From a virus, in the IMG/VR virus record IMGVR_UViG_3300044640_001495, positions 289,124 through 353,123 of that record: a stretch of 64,000 nt of DNA; one strand, given 5' to 3'. Below, in pieces: positions 39,965-48,951 of this stretch. A program made the translations under genes and the position numbers. Position 1 is the first letter of the stretch; the number at the start of each line of letters is the position of its first letter. The notes under the pieces were generated by a model. That model worked only from the letters and a program-made list of their open reading frames with translations. It searched no databases and had not been told where the DNA came from.

Positions 39965-40195
39965 ATGCAGTATACAGATGCCATTTCAGAACCCGACATA
40001 TTCTGTTATCAGTTGCCCTATTTTATTGATTACGATCCCGAGGCCATTTGGGAACTAGTACAACGACATGGTGGTTCAGTGAGCTATCTGAATGGAGGGC
40101 AATATGACTACTACATTGATCGCGAGTATGCTTCCATTCTGGTACTAGCGTTCCCCCAATTACGGCGCCAGTATCAAAAGGATCTATACACGTAG
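39965..40195 (+). CDS. Hypothetical small protein
   Basis: 76 residues, aromatic- and acid-rich (FCYQLPYFIDYDPEAIWELV; YDYYIDREYASILVLAF), resembling a small alpha/beta fold. Not recognised. Converges with a leftward gene over 12 nt. Confidence 0.6.
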   Translation: MQYTDAISEPDIFCYQLPYFIDYDPEAIWELVQRHGGSVSYLNGGQYDYYIDREYASILVLAFPQLRRQYQKDLYT

Positions 40196-40384
40196 ATCTA
40201 CGGTGTTGGCTGCAGGTTCTTGAATCTTGGCCTTGGAATCGTATATCATGTAGTAATAGTAAGTTTCTCTAACTTCCACACGGCCACCATTATCCACATA
40301 CTGTCTACGCACAGTTTCAATGCGATTGTTCTGCACACTTTGGGTGGTGGCTATGGCTGTGGTTGTTATGGGTTCGATCTGCAT
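40184..40384 (-). CDS. Hypothetical small protein
   Basis: 66 residues from MQIEPITTTAIATTQS at 40384, ending with strands (RVEVRETYYYYMIYDSKAKI). The upstream extension to 40534 has no support. Not recognised. Confidence 0.5.
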   Translation of the reverse strand: MQIEPITTTAIATTQSVQNNRIETVRRQYVDNGGRVEVRETYYYYMIYDSKAKIQEPAANTVDLRV

Positions 40385-40489
40385 GTGAGTATTTATGGTT
40401 CTAGATAACCTTGCAAATTTTGCGCTGCTCCGCAGCTCTTCGAGCTGCCATGAATTATCACTGTGTCCAAATAGCACTATAAATATCTC

Positions 40490-41104
40490 ATGCAAATTGT
40501 TCACGATCACAACTACGTCAGAGTCATTGATCATGTGTTATCCGCTGATCACTGTGCTCGTTTATGCACCTTGTTTGAAGCATGTTATGCTCAGCACACA
40601 CGTCGAGACAGTGAGTGGGTCTCACTGACAGAATTGGCTTTGACAGCACCCGATAACATGACCAGTCGTAATCCCTTGCACAGGCTTCGAGCAGAACAGG
40701 ATACTGTATGGCCCGAAGTCTTGGAACCTCTGGCTCTGCGTCTGCGGGTCTTGGCAGAACAGTATGGTCAAACATGGGGTACTTGGCAGGGCATATCATT
40801 TTTGCCCCAAGATTACAGCATGGAAGGCATGCGAATCAAATGCTATAGACCCCACTCAGGTGATCAATTTCGCACACACGTGGATGTGGCCAATCGTGCC
40901 AGCAGCAGCCGTTTTCTCAGCTTTTTGCTCTATCTCAATGACTCAGATGCAGGCACTCATTTTGCACGGGACTCATACACTGTTCAAGCTCAAGAGGGTC
41001 GTGTGGTCTTATTTCCACCTTTATGGACACACCCACACGCAGGCCTGGAACCCAAAGGTGATACCACCAAATACATACTGTCAACTTATCTACACTATCT
41101 ATGA
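40490..41104 (+). CDS. 2OG/Fe(II) dioxygenase (prolyl-hydroxylase-like)
   Basis: 204 residues. FRTHVDVANR gives the HxD ligands, FPPLWTHPHAG the distal His, and a following K/T strand (TTKYILSTYLHYL) in place of the usual RYxL. FLSFLLYLNDSDAGTHF is the core-strand signature of the 2OG-FeII oxygenase superfamily. Substrate unknown. Confidence 0.8.
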   Translation: MQIVHDHNYVRVIDHVLSADHCARLCTLFEACYAQHTRRDSEWVSLTELALTAPDNMTSRNPLHRLRAEQDTVWPEVLEPLALRLRVLAEQYGQTWGTWQGISFLPQDYSMEGMRIKCYRPHSGDQFRTHVDVANRASSSRFLSFLLYLNDSDAGTHFARDSYTVQAQEGRVVLFPPLWTHPHAGLEPKGDTTKYILSTYLHYL

Positions 41105-41171
41105 CTCAACTGCAAATTTTGCTGAATATCTACACAAACAGTACTTTGAACAGTGATTGGTAAATATTAAC

Positions 41172-41561
41172 ATGAACAAACTCTTTGCAATTTTATCTCT
41201 AGTCATGCTATCGGGTTGTGCTTCCGTTATCAGCTGGATACCCAGTTTTAACGACGTCAATCAGTCAGCCAAGATTGTGGATGTACGCATGGCAGTGGAC
41301 TCACTTGATTGTGCGCGAGCACAACACCCCCAGGCTCTAACCATACAGCGTGAACTACGTTGGTTTGAACTCTATTCAGAATCAGCGGGCATACGCAATC
41401 AAGATGTTATACGTGTGATCAAGCCCATGCAGGCCACAGTGGGTGAGTTTGTGACTCGTACAGAGAAACAGGATGCCAGCAGGGTCTATTGTGATCTAAA
41501 GAAACGAGCCATGCAAGAACAGGCAGCTAGGGCTGCTGGTGTAATTCTAGGAAGATTCTAA
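41172..41561 (+). CDS. Lipoprotein
   Basis: 129 residues from MNKLFAILSLVMLSGC, a compact lipoprotein signal with an LSGC box. The mature part is helical (two Cys, a basic C-terminus). Possible spanin or superinfection-exclusion role is only inferred from topology. The last base overlaps the following ATG. Confidence 0.75.
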   Translation: MNKLFAILSLVMLSGCASVISWIPSFNDVNQSAKIVDVRMAVDSLDCARAQHPQALTIQRELRWFELYSESAGIRNQDVIRVIKPMQATVGEFVTRTEKQDASRVYCDLKKRAMQEQAARAAGVILGRF

Positions 41562-41797
41562 TGTCAATTGAAACGCTAAGAACGCTAACAGAACATCAAG
41601 ACCTAGCCATTTCAGCTAGGGCTCGTTATGTGCTTGAGCTCACCCAGGCAGTAAACACCAATCAGATCACAGCCGAGGAATATCAAGAACTCTGCAGAGA
41701 TGTGGCCCGTATGGACACCCTGGATAGAGAATGTCAAGACCTAGAACTAAAAACCGCACTGGTCATGGCTGTGTATGCTGTGGCCCAACTGAGATAA
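41561..41797 (+). CDS. Hypothetical helical protein
   Basis: 78 residues, fully helical (LAISARARYVLELTQAVNTN; LELKTALVMAVYAVAQL), coupled by a TAATG overlap to the lipoprotein gene. Function unknown. Confidence 0.65.
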   Translation: MSIETLRTLTEHQDLAISARARYVLELTQAVNTNQITAEEYQELCRDVARMDTLDRECQDLELKTALVMAVYAVAQLR

Positions 41798-41801
41798 TCA
41801 T

Positions 41802-42332
41802 ATGCGTATCAACGAAATCCTCACTGAAAACATATTCACCACAGACTATCACAAGGTCATGCAAGCGGTAGCTGAATTGTACAAGAACCACTATGACATC
41901 AATGTGTGGGAAAATGCCGAAGCACACGACGAAGCTGCCAAGGTACTACTCAAGGTACACCCCACTCAAGAGGAACTGGACTACATCATTTCAAGTAGTC
42001 AACTGCCAGAACGCTTTATGGATCTAGACTTTCCCATCAATGACGATCTCATGTTCAACGGTTCAGGGGCATCAACAGATGATGTCATCGAGGGTGACCT
42101 AGATGAAGCCCTAGACTCAGACCTAGATGAGGAGCCTGCATCGAGAGCATTATGTACCAGCGGCAAACCCAACAACGCTTTGGGTGCCAGTCAATTGGCA
42201 TCATGCAAGAGCCAGGGCTATCGTGGTCGACACGGTGATAAAAGCCACAAGATTGGCAACGAGCGCACCACTGTAAAAGGCAAAAAGATCAAGGGCAAGA
42301 AGTACGGCGGCCCCTTACCAGACTGGAGTTAA
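41802..42332 (+). CDS. Hypothetical protein with basic tail
   Basis: 176 residues. MRINEILTE start, acidic middle (DLDEALDSDLDEEP), then CTSGKPNNALGASQLASCKS and a lysine-rich end (KGKKIKGKKYGGPLPDW). Comparable ends occur in marine T4-like phage hypotheticals I recall. Possibly a virion or DNA-binding protein. Confidence 0.65.
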   Translation: MRINEILTENIFTTDYHKVMQAVAELYKNHYDINVWENAEAHDEAAKVLLKVHPTQEELDYIISSSQLPERFMDLDFPINDDLMFNGSGASTDDVIEGDLDEALDSDLDEEPASRALCTSGKPNNALGASQLASCKSQGYRGRHGDKSHKIGNERTTVKGKKIKGKKYGGPLPDWS

Positions 42333-42335
42333 CAC

Positions 42336-42893
42336 ATGGTCGAAGTCAAGACCGGGGATCTATTGATTGCACCCCCGAGCATGCCAGATCCAAGATTTAA
42401 CCAATCTGTGATGTTTCTCACACATTACAACTCACGTGGGGCCTATGCCCTGTGCATGAACAGGCCCACAGAACACACCCTCAACACCATAGTGGAGCCC
42501 CTGGGGCTGAAGTTTAAAATAGATCACCCTCTGTATTGGGGTGGCCCAGTGAGCCTCAGCACTGTGTGGATGTTGCATGACAGTGATTGGTCAGTGAACA
42601 ACACCATGCGTATCAATGATCAATGGAGCATTACCAGCCATGAAGAAATGTTCCATCATCTCAGCAAGGGGGTATGGCCCAATAGATTCCGTATCATGAT
42701 AGGCCATGCCAGTTGGGATGCAGGACAACTAGATGCTGAGATAGAGGGTCAAGAACCCTGGAGCCACCGCAGCAGTTGGCTGTGTGTGAAGCGGCCCGAT
42801 CCCAATTGGCTGTTTGATCTAGATGCAGAACAGCTATGGAGCAGCAGTTGCAGTCTATGCGGGCAACAGGCTGTGGATTCATGGATGGTGTAA
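42336..42893 (+). CDS. YqgE/AlgH-family protein (DUF179)
   Basis: 185 residues beginning with GDLLIAPPSMPDPRFNQSVM, the family start (LLIAxPxMxDPxFxxSV), followed by GAYALCMNRPTEHTL, WGGPVS and IMIGHASWDAGQLDAEI, all diagnostic of the YqgE/AlgH family. The family is common in Gram-negative bacteria and unusual in phages. Its exact role is unclear; AlgH has been linked to regulation. Confidence 0.88.
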   Translation: MVEVKTGDLLIAPPSMPDPRFNQSVMFLTHYNSRGAYALCMNRPTEHTLNTIVEPLGLKFKIDHPLYWGGPVSLSTVWMLHDSDWSVNNTMRINDQWSITSHEEMFHHLSKGVWPNRFRIMIGHASWDAGQLDAEIEGQEPWSHRSSWLCVKRPDPNWLFDLDAEQLWSSSCSLCGQQAVDSWMV

Positions 42894-43798
42894 GGCTGGT
42901 TCAAAGCACGAGGGCTGGGAGTAAATTTTATGTAAATTGGTGGTTGATGAATCACTGCACATGGGCCTGCAGCTATTGCAATGAAATTATACGCAAGGGC
43001 AACATTGATCTACCCTATCTCAACGACTGCAAACAGTTCATAGACAGCACAGTGGCCTATGCTACCAATCAAGGCAAAACTGCCAGCATAGAGTTTACAG
43101 GGGGTGAAGTAACAGAATGGACTGACTTTCTAGAGCTGTTGGCCCACGCTCATGGTCAAGGATGCGAAACACAGTTTAGAACCAATGCCAATGTGAGCAT
43201 TGATCTTTGGCATGAATACATGGCTGTGACCCACAGTGTGTTGATTGAGCATCACCCTGAGCATACTACCAGTGCGCACTTTTTATTGGCTGTGGCTGCG
43301 GCAGTGGACGCAGGGGTGGCTGTGACTGTGAACCTAAACATGCTCAAAGACACGTGGGCCAGCAGCCAGCAGTTGTATGATCGCATATACACCAAATGGC
43401 CACAGATACGCATGAACAAACGCATGTTGTTTGAAGACCCTGTGTTCAATACCACCCCACAACGCTATACCACCAACCAGACCATGGAATTGAAAAGACA
43501 GCACGGTGACATCAAGATCACACAAGGTAACAAGATTGAATACACTGACTATCAGACCATGGTGTTAGAGGGCAGTAATGTGTTCAAAGACTATGACTGC
43601 TGGGCTGGCATGGAACAGATAGTGGTAGATGCTTGGGGCAGAGTCTATAGAGGGCACTGTAGACAAGGCGGATTCATGGGCAATATCAAAGAGCATAACA
43701 TAGTTTGGCCCACCCACCCTAGAACTTGCAAGTTAGACATATGCAGAAACAGCTTTGACATACTGGCCACTAAATCAATTCAACTCACGAAGATTTGA
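42881..43798 (+). CDS. Radical SAM enzyme
   Basis: 305 residues from the ATG at 42881, overlapping the AlgH end by 13 nt. CTWACSYCNE supplies the CxxxCxxC [4Fe-4S] motif, IEFTGGEVTEW the SAM-binding GGE, and a late CWAGMEQIVVDAWGRVYRGHC segment with C-terminal cysteines (CRQGG, CKLDIC) that resembles an auxiliary (SPASM-like) cluster. Substrate unknown. Its 3' end overlaps the convergent S11 peptidase gene by 24 nt. Confidence 0.85.
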   Translation: MDGVRLVQSTRAGSKFYVNWWLMNHCTWACSYCNEIIRKGNIDLPYLNDCKQFIDSTVAYATNQGKTASIEFTGGEVTEWTDFLELLAHAHGQGCETQFRTNANVSIDLWHEYMAVTHSVLIEHHPEHTTSAHFLLAVAAAVDAGVAVTVNLNMLKDTWASSQQLYDRIYTKWPQIRMNKRMLFEDPVFNTTPQRYTTNQTMELKRQHGDIKITQGNKIEYTDYQTMVLEGSNVFKDYDCWAGMEQIVVDAWGRVYRGHCRQGGFMGNIKEHNIVWPTHPRTCKLDICRNSFDILATKSIQLTKI

Positions 43799-44545
43799 AA
43801 ACACCACACGTTCCACTATTTTCTTTCTAGCATCCTTGCTGGGAGCACCCAGCACAACCAATATGAACTGCCTATGACGTTCTTCCAACACTAGACTCAC
43901 ACACCATCCTGCAGGGTTAGTTAGCCCTGTCTTGCTGAGTACAATGGTATTAAACTCTTCCAGCAGGCCTATATTGGTATTCTGAATGATAATCTTAACA
44001 GGCTTCTTGCGATCCTTGACAGCAATTTCAGTCTTTTGAATAATACTAGTCTGACGAATAAAGTCTATAGTAGTTGCAGCCTTGAGCATGTGCATGATGT
44101 CCAAGACTGTGCCCACATTCTTTTGGCTAAGGCCACTGGGATCATCGAAATGGCTGTAGGCCATGCCCAACTGTTGTGCCTTGGCATTCATGGCAGTCAT
44201 AAAGGCATGTCTACCATTGGGATGATCACGGGCCAGTGTTTCGGCAGCAGAGTTGTCTGAGCGAACCAACATGGCGATCAATAGCTCTCTACGGGTATAA
44301 TGCTGTTTCTTTAACAGTACACCACTAACACCTCGATATATTTCTATCTTGGCTTCTAGATCCTGTCCTAGGTCTAGATAGGTCATGGCCGTCATTACCT
44401 TGGTAATACTGGCCATAGGCCTTACCTGTTGTGTATGCTCTGCAAGCAAAACTGTGTTTGTGGTGTTATCATACAAAAGCACACTGGGCTCATTACGAGC
44501 CCAGGCTGTGTTGATCAGCAATAACAAGACAACTAACAGTTTCAT
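43775..44545 (-). CDS. D-alanyl-D-alanine carboxypeptidase/endopeptidase (S11 PBP)
   Basis: 256 residues with a signal peptide MKLLVVLLLLINTAWA. Active-site motifs are SITK (46-49), SDN (96-98) and KTG (205-207), the complete S11 penicillin-binding-protein set, with an ETLARDHPNGR segment between. The form resembles PBP7/DacA without a C-terminal anchor, so it would act in the periplasm on peptidoglycan cross-links or stem peptides. Host acquisition is likely; a role in wall remodelling or lysis timing is inference. Confidence 0.9.
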   Translation of the reverse strand: MKLLVVLLLLINTAWARNEPSVLLYDNTTNTVLLAEHTQQVRPMASITKVMTAMTYLDLGQDLEAKIEIYRGVSGVLLKKQHYTRRELLIAMLVRSDNSAAETLARDHPNGRHAFMTAMNAKAQQLGMAYSHFDDPSGLSQKNVGTVLDIMHMLKAATTIDFIRQTSIIQKTEIAVKDRKKPVKIIIQNTNIGLLEEFNTIVLSKTGLTNPAGWCVSLVLEERHRQFILVVLGAPSKDARKKIVERVVFSNLRELN

Positions 44546-44548
44546 CGA

Positions 44549-45109
44549 TTATTTAATCGACTCTTCCTCGTTATCAAAGGGCCAAGCATTGAGCTCTGGT
44601 GTATGCTTGGCAATAGCTTCTCGAAGAGCGTCTTCAATCAATTGATTGAATGTGATGTCACGTTCATGTGCTATCTTCATATAGGTTAGGAGTTCTTCTT
44701 CTGTGAAGTCTATAGGTACCAACACTCGAGTATCATAGGGTTCACCGGCCTTGATAGCCAGAGCCTTTTGAATGAAGTCATCAACAACATCAAGATCTAC
44801 ATAGTCGACATCATCCCATGCTTGATTTTCAAGCACACTTCTATGCTGGGCTTCCTTGTGATGTTTTTCAACATTTTTAGGATTGATCATGCGATAAGCA
44901 CGGTCATTGGTGTAATCGCACATGCTGACTTCATAGACCTTTTGGCTTTTGGTACTAAACACAATGCTAAAACTGTATCCACCTGCGCCGTGAACACCGT
45001 TCCATGAGTCTAATGTATAGGCATTAGGGCCATAACAGGACCACGTGTAATCACTACCTTCAGTAATCTTGTAGTCGACCAGTTCCATCCATTCTTTCAT
45101 TGTGATCAT
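44549..45109 (-). CDS. Hypothetical protein with RHH-like C-terminus
   Basis: 186 residues. The N-terminal half is beta-rich (GGYSFSIVFSTKSQKVYEVS). The C-terminal VPIDFTEEELLTYMKIAHER and following helix resemble a ribbon-helix-helix DNA-binding unit. ATGA-coupled with the gene before. Perhaps a regulator; not proven. Confidence 0.65.
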   Translation of the reverse strand: MITMKEWMELVDYKITEGSDYTWSCYGPNAYTLDSWNGVHGAGGYSFSIVFSTKSQKVYEVSMCDYTNDRAYRMINPKNVEKHHKEAQHRSVLENQAWDDVDYVDLDVVDDFIQKALAIKAGEPYDTRVLVPIDFTEEELLTYMKIAHERDITFNQLIEDALREAIAKHTPELNAWPFDNEEESIK

Positions 45110-45441
45110 TTTGATTCCTTAATTTTTGTTAATAGACTTCTATTACGCACGTCTTGCTCTTTACGAGCACGTTTAACATCATCGCTGACACGCAACATTG
45201 CATCGTAATCACGTGCCCAGCGTACTCCTGCCAACCAATCTTCTAGTCGTTCAAGACTGCCCACGAACAGTTCAGCATCACGATTATAAATTGGTAATGC
45301 ATCGTGATCCTTTGGTACAAGACTGAGAGCACCGTGATCCTCTGTCCAATCGCTGTGTTTGCTCTTGCTGAACTTGAAGCCAAGTTTGTCTATAGCTTCT
45401 TCAATGCGTTTGATTCTTTGAATTGTATTCCAACCACTCAT
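45106..45441 (-). CDS. Hypothetical protein
   Basis: 111 residues: LGFKFSKSKHSDWTEDHGAL then a LFVGSLERLEDWLAGVRWAR helix and a charged tail. I recall similar proteins in marine T4-like phages without known function. Confidence 0.7.
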   Translation of the reverse strand: MSGWNTIQRIKRIEEAIDKLGFKFSKSKHSDWTEDHGALSLVPKDHDALPIYNRDAELFVGSLERLEDWLAGVRWARDYDAMLRVSDDVKRARKEQDVRNRSLLTKIKESK

Positions 45442-45469
45442 ATCAGCCTTTCTTTGTTGCTATATGTAT

Positions 45470-45498
45470 ATTATACAGTCTTATTAGAAAAAAGTCAA
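45470..45498 (-). promoter_or_regulatory. Promoter containing previous gene's stop codon
   Basis: TTGACT, 17 nt, TATAAT; TGA at 45497-45495 is the stop of the gene 45495-45812. Confidence 0.8.
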
Positions 45499-45812
45499 TA
45501 GGGTTTTATATTTTTTAACAAACTATCATTGTCGCCAAGTATTAGTCCTACACCGTATTTGGCATGAAAGTCATCATATGATGCCAATCGATTTGGATCT
45601 ATAGGCAGGCCATATATCTTTAACCAAGTATGCATGCAGTTGACTACTTCTTGATCTGCAAAATTCTCCATAATAAAATAAATTGATTGATCTACCTTAC
45701 GATGAAACTTCTGCTGTCTACCATGCACGGCCTGCATCTCTTCGGCTAGTTTATGGCAGTAGTGTTCTGCACCTTTGAGCACTGTCCAAAATTTGTTGGG
45801 ATCGGTTTTCAT
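45495..45812 (-). CDS. Hypothetical protein
   Basis: 105 residues from the ATG at 45812 (classic ATGA overlap with the preceding gene; a GTG at 45833 is possible). Helical with many His (GAEHYCHKLAEEMQAVHGRQ). Not recognised. Confidence 0.65.
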   Translation of the reverse strand: MKTDPNKFWTVLKGAEHYCHKLAEEMQAVHGRQQKFHRKVDQSIYFIMENFADQEVVNCMHTWLKIYGLPIDPNRLASYDDFHAKYGVGLILGDNDSLLKNIKPY

Positions 45813-46063
45813 TCTCTGCTCAATCTGCCCCACACTAGGAACTCTTTGAAGGCTTCATAAACTGTGGCCGCTTCTCGATCGTCGGCTTCTACTCGAACAC
45901 CGCGAACATAAAATCCATCTTCAGCCACTCTCAACATTTCTGTTGCGCCTACATTACACACAATGTTGTTGGACTTGGGTTCGTGAAAGTTGTATCTTGT
46001 TATGGCATCATCTTGAACCCAGGTAGACACTATCTTGTTTAACTCTGTGAAATCATAGCTCAT
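45809..46063 (-). CDS. Hypothetical small protein
   Basis: 84 residues with strand-helix pattern (NIVCNVGATEMLRVAEDGFY; REAATVYEAFKEFLVWGR). Coupled on both sides. Not recognised. Confidence 0.65.
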   Translation of the reverse strand: MSYDFTELNKIVSTWVQDDAITRYNFHEPKSNNIVCNVGATEMLRVAEDGFYVRGVRVEADDREAATVYEAFKEFLVWGRLSRE

Positions 46064-46731
46064 TATTTAAACTCTTTCTTGTTGTGAAATATCTTACGGT
46101 ACGCACCACCCAAGAAAAATTCTAGCTTACTGCGTTTTTTTGCTTGGAATTCACAGCTCATTTCCCATGAATCTCGTTTGAAAGGAATCACCTGTACCAG
46201 CGGATCGCCGGGGTTGATTTTAACTTCTTTGTCGCTGGTAAGATATCCGGGAAGCTCGGTAGACAAGTCATGTGTGTCTGTATCAACAATGGCCGGGAAC
46301 AATTGAAAGCGTTCTTCAAACTGATAAAACGGTTGTACAATCAAACAACTGTATCCAGGTGGAGTTCGAATCAGCCACGGTTGAGCAATTTTGAAATACT
46401 GTTTGGAGGTGCCTTCTAAAGCTACAGGACACTGCTCATGATTATGTCCGCCTATATAAGGTACATGTGGCACACTGACTTTGAAATCTTCATGCCTGCC
46501 TTTTTTCTCTGGATGTAAAATTAGTTCATAGGTGTTGAAAATAATATATCCAGACATAATCATGTCTTGCACAGGCATGCAGTGTTTTATGGTAGGCATC
46601 CCTTTACCGGGAAACTGATTCTTCTTCCAGAGATCTAGATCTCTGTACCATTCTGGTACTACCTTGTTGGCCGGCTGTACAGGAAAAAACTCTACAACCG
46701 CAGGATCATCTGAGTAAAATTTGATATTCAT
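46063..46731 (-). CDS. DUF6065-like conserved phage protein
   Basis: 222 residues from MNIKFYSDDPAVVEFFPVQP at 46731 (ATGA overlap). VVPEWYRDL, DMIMSGYIIFNTYEL, GYSCLIVQPFY and INPGDPLVQVIPFKRD give a beta-barrel family pattern I associate with DUF6065. Function unknown. Confidence 0.7.
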   Translation of the reverse strand: MNIKFYSDDPAVVEFFPVQPANKVVPEWYRDLDLWKKNQFPGKGMPTIKHCMPVQDMIMSGYIIFNTYELILHPEKKGRHEDFKVSVPHVPYIGGHNHEQCPVALEGTSKQYFKIAQPWLIRTPPGYSCLIVQPFYQFEERFQLFPAIVDTDTHDLSTELPGYLTSDKEVKINPGDPLVQVIPFKRDSWEMSCEFQAKKRSKLEFFLGGAYRKIFHNKKEFK

Positions 46732-46991
46732 TTGTGGCTGTCCTTGATTGTGGTAAAGAGTTCTTGTTTTTCTGTTTTGTATTTGGTCCAACTGTCTTTG
46801 AGCTGATCCCATACCATCCATTTACTGCACCAAAGGAACAGTATAATCATAGGAATAGCAAATAGATAGATGTCATAGGGCCTAGGTGCAACAACACCAG
46901 CACCTAGAAAGAAAGCACCAATAATGTAGCCTTTTTGCCAGATTTCCCATTTGCGCCATTGCCAACTAATAAATTCTAGAATCTCTTTCAT
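46728..46991 (-). CDS. Small membrane protein
   Basis: 87 residues with two hydrophobic segments (YIIGAFFLGAGVV; DIYLFAIPMIILFLWCS) and a charged helical tail. Starts at the ligase stop (one base shared). Unknown role. Confidence 0.65.
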   Translation of the reverse strand: MKEILEFISWQWRKWEIWQKGYIIGAFFLGAGVVAPRPYDIYLFAIPMIILFLWCSKWMVWDQLKDSWTKYKTEKQELFTTIKDSHK

Positions 46992-48310
46992 TAGATCTTC
47001 TCCCCTGCAATAAATCCACGGAATCGTAGGAAGCGAGGAAAGCGCAGACTATATGTACCGTCCTGATTCTGTGTGACAGCATCGGCACGTACTTCAACTA
47101 CCTGCCCCACCACTGTATCACGTTCCGCCCAATAAGAACCACGATCACTATCACTAAAACCACTGCCAACATTGACAGCAATCGACTTACCGTCGTCCAC
47201 ACCCTCGCAGACAAATGCACCAAGACGCCCAACATTTCGTCCAGTACCTTCTTCCACTTCTCGGACCGTGAGTGAAACTTCAATGAAAGGCTTTTGTTTG
47301 AGCCACGAAACAGATCTCTTACATTCATATTTTGCCTCTGGGTCTTTGATCATAATGCCTTCGAAGCCTTCGGCAACCATTTTCTTGTTGTAGTCCTTGT
47401 ATTCGATCTCACCCAGAAACTCATCTAGGTTAACTTCAATCTGCGGAATGATTTCAATACACCCACTATCACCAAACAGATTGTTAAAATTCTCTTTGAG
47501 GAACTTAGAACGTCGACGCTGTCCCATCACACTCTTGCCAGCTTTGAACTCCACAAGTGGAACAACATCGAACAAACATAGACGTGCATCTTGTGCCTGC
47601 ACATCTGATTTACGATGGACCTGTTTCATGAGATCCTGGAATGAATTGCTGACAACTTCGCCGTCTAACACATATGAACGACCAATCTCATCCATGTGTT
47701 TTTCTAGATAGGCTGTTATGTGTCCAAAGTTATCTAGAACTTTGCCATTGCGTGTGTACATTGTGGCAGTACGACTTTCAAAGTCAACTACAGTGATAGC
47801 ACGAACTCCGTCTAATTTGGGTTCGAGTAGTTTCTTGCCTGTAATTTTCTTATCGTGATTGGCACCATCGTGCGCCAACATAACTTCGAATACAGGAACA
47901 GGAGCAATGCCTTCATGTATCTTTAGTACCTTGTTCACAGTCTTTTCGCTAAAGCCTGCTCGCATGTCCTTAATAAGAATGCGACGGTACCAATCGTTCC
48001 ATTGTGCTTTGGTGGCAACATTCATTGCCAACTCAATGGCATCTTTGGCTGCATGGCCTGTAAGACGTCTACGGTAAAGACTGTCTGCTAGTTCAAGGAA
48101 GTTGTCCCAACTGAGACCCTGTCCTTCGTCTTGTTCTTTGATAGGTACTTGCTTGACGCCAAACGTATATAAGCCATCTAGTGCCATACGCAAGCCTTCA
48201 AAGAACTCTGTGAGTCCTTCTTTAGCTGCCATATCTAGAATCTGTTCTTTGCTTAAACGGCTGTTGTCAGCTTCAAGTTGTTGAATCACTGTTTCGGGCT
48301 GTGTTCTCAC
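46991..48310 (-). CDS. ATP-dependent DNA ligase (gp30-like)
   Basis: 439 residues from the GTG at 48310, which has GGAGC 6 nt upstream; the open frame to 48364 runs into the promoter. Motif I KLDGVRA (adenylated Lys165), RNGKVLDN motif III-like, VLDGEVV, an EGIMIKDP motif IV, and the C-terminal VEVRADAVTQNQDG OB region. It seals nicks for replication and repair with the T4-like machinery. Confidence 0.92.
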   Translation of the reverse strand: MRTQPETVIQQLEADNSRLSKEQILDMAAKEGLTEFFEGLRMALDGLYTFGVKQVPIKEQDEGQGLSWDNFLELADSLYRRRLTGHAAKDAIELAMNVATKAQWNDWYRRILIKDMRAGFSEKTVNKVLKIHEGIAPVPVFEVMLAHDGANHDKKITGKKLLEPKLDGVRAITVVDFESRTATMYTRNGKVLDNFGHITAYLEKHMDEIGRSYVLDGEVVSNSFQDLMKQVHRKSDVQAQDARLCLFDVVPLVEFKAGKSVMGQRRRSKFLKENFNNLFGDSGCIEIIPQIEVNLDEFLGEIEYKDYNKKMVAEGFEGIMIKDPEAKYECKRSVSWLKQKPFIEVSLTVREVEEGTGRNVGRLGAFVCEGVDDGKSIAVNVGSGFSDSDRGSYWAERDTVVGQVVEVRADAVTQNQDGTYSLRFPRFLRFRGFIAGEKI

Positions 48311-48335
48311 GGTCGGCTCCTGTGTGTAAATATAT

Positions 48336-48364
48336 ATTATACAGTGATTTCTCGACTTTGTCAA
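48336..48364 (-). promoter_or_regulatory. Consensus promoter for ligase operon
   Basis: TTGACA, 17 nt, TATAAT; drives 48310 to 45495. Confidence 0.85.
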
Positions 48365-48372
48365 GTCATTTG

Positions 48373-48891
48373 TTATTCGCTGTCGAAAATTGAATTGAAA
48401 TGCTGATCGGTGACTCTTGATTTACGTCTAATGTGGCTTTCATCTCGCAGGTTGCCCAAGGGCAACGATCCATATTGTTTGATGTGTGCATCCAAAAATT
48501 GGTCTTCAAGTTGTGTGACTTCGTGTCTAGGATCATCTTGTACCGCGAGTGGATAATTGGTCATGTCCCAAATCTTGATACACACATTATTTTTATTGAT
48601 ACCTGGAAAGTTCTTTATCACATCAAGCATATCGCAGCCAGCACTCTTCACACTGGGCCTGGTAGGCCATCCTGGAATTTGAAACGCTTGCCTGTATATT
48701 CTTTCACCAAAACTGCCACGAATCCAATCATTGTCGGCACTTTGTCCATATTTCATCACGGTGCTGTTATAGATAAAAGCATAGCAATAGTACTTGACGC
48801 CAAGTTTTTTCATCATGCCCTTGATTTCACTGGCATGCAGACACTTACCTAGGTCAAAGGTTACTGATGGTAGGTTTGAGAGATCAATCAT
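48373..48891 (-). CDS. GIY-YIG-like nuclease
   Basis: 172 residues. YYCYAFIYNSTVMKYGQSAD corresponds to the GIY...YIG strands (here FIY and YGQS), GERIYRQAF holds the Arg helix, and QLEDQFLDAHIKQYGSLPLGN gives the metal-binding Glu and the Asn. A phage homing-type or DNA-processing nuclease is likely. Confidence 0.7.
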   Translation of the reverse strand: MIDLSNLPSVTFDLGKCLHASEIKGMMKKLGVKYYCYAFIYNSTVMKYGQSADNDWIRGSFGERIYRQAFQIPGWPTRPSVKSAGCDMLDVIKNFPGINKNNVCIKIWDMTNYPLAVQDDPRHEVTQLEDQFLDAHIKQYGSLPLGNLRDESHIRRKSRVTDQHFNSIFDSE

Positions 48892-48922
48892 AAGTCTGTT
48901 TCTAATCTGTTACAATGCTAAT

Positions 48923-48951
48923 ATTGTAACATCAAGTGGTTGACATGTCAA
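48923..48951 (-). promoter_or_regulatory. Near-consensus promoter
   Basis: TTGACA, 17 nt, TACAAT, leftward, before the GIY-YIG-like gene and overlapping the HNH gene end. Confidence 0.7.

Noticed and set aside
43775-44545. S11 peptidase taken as evidence of bacterial contamination
   Set aside because: It is embedded between phage genes with convergent and adjacent overlaps and matching style, so acquisition is more likely.
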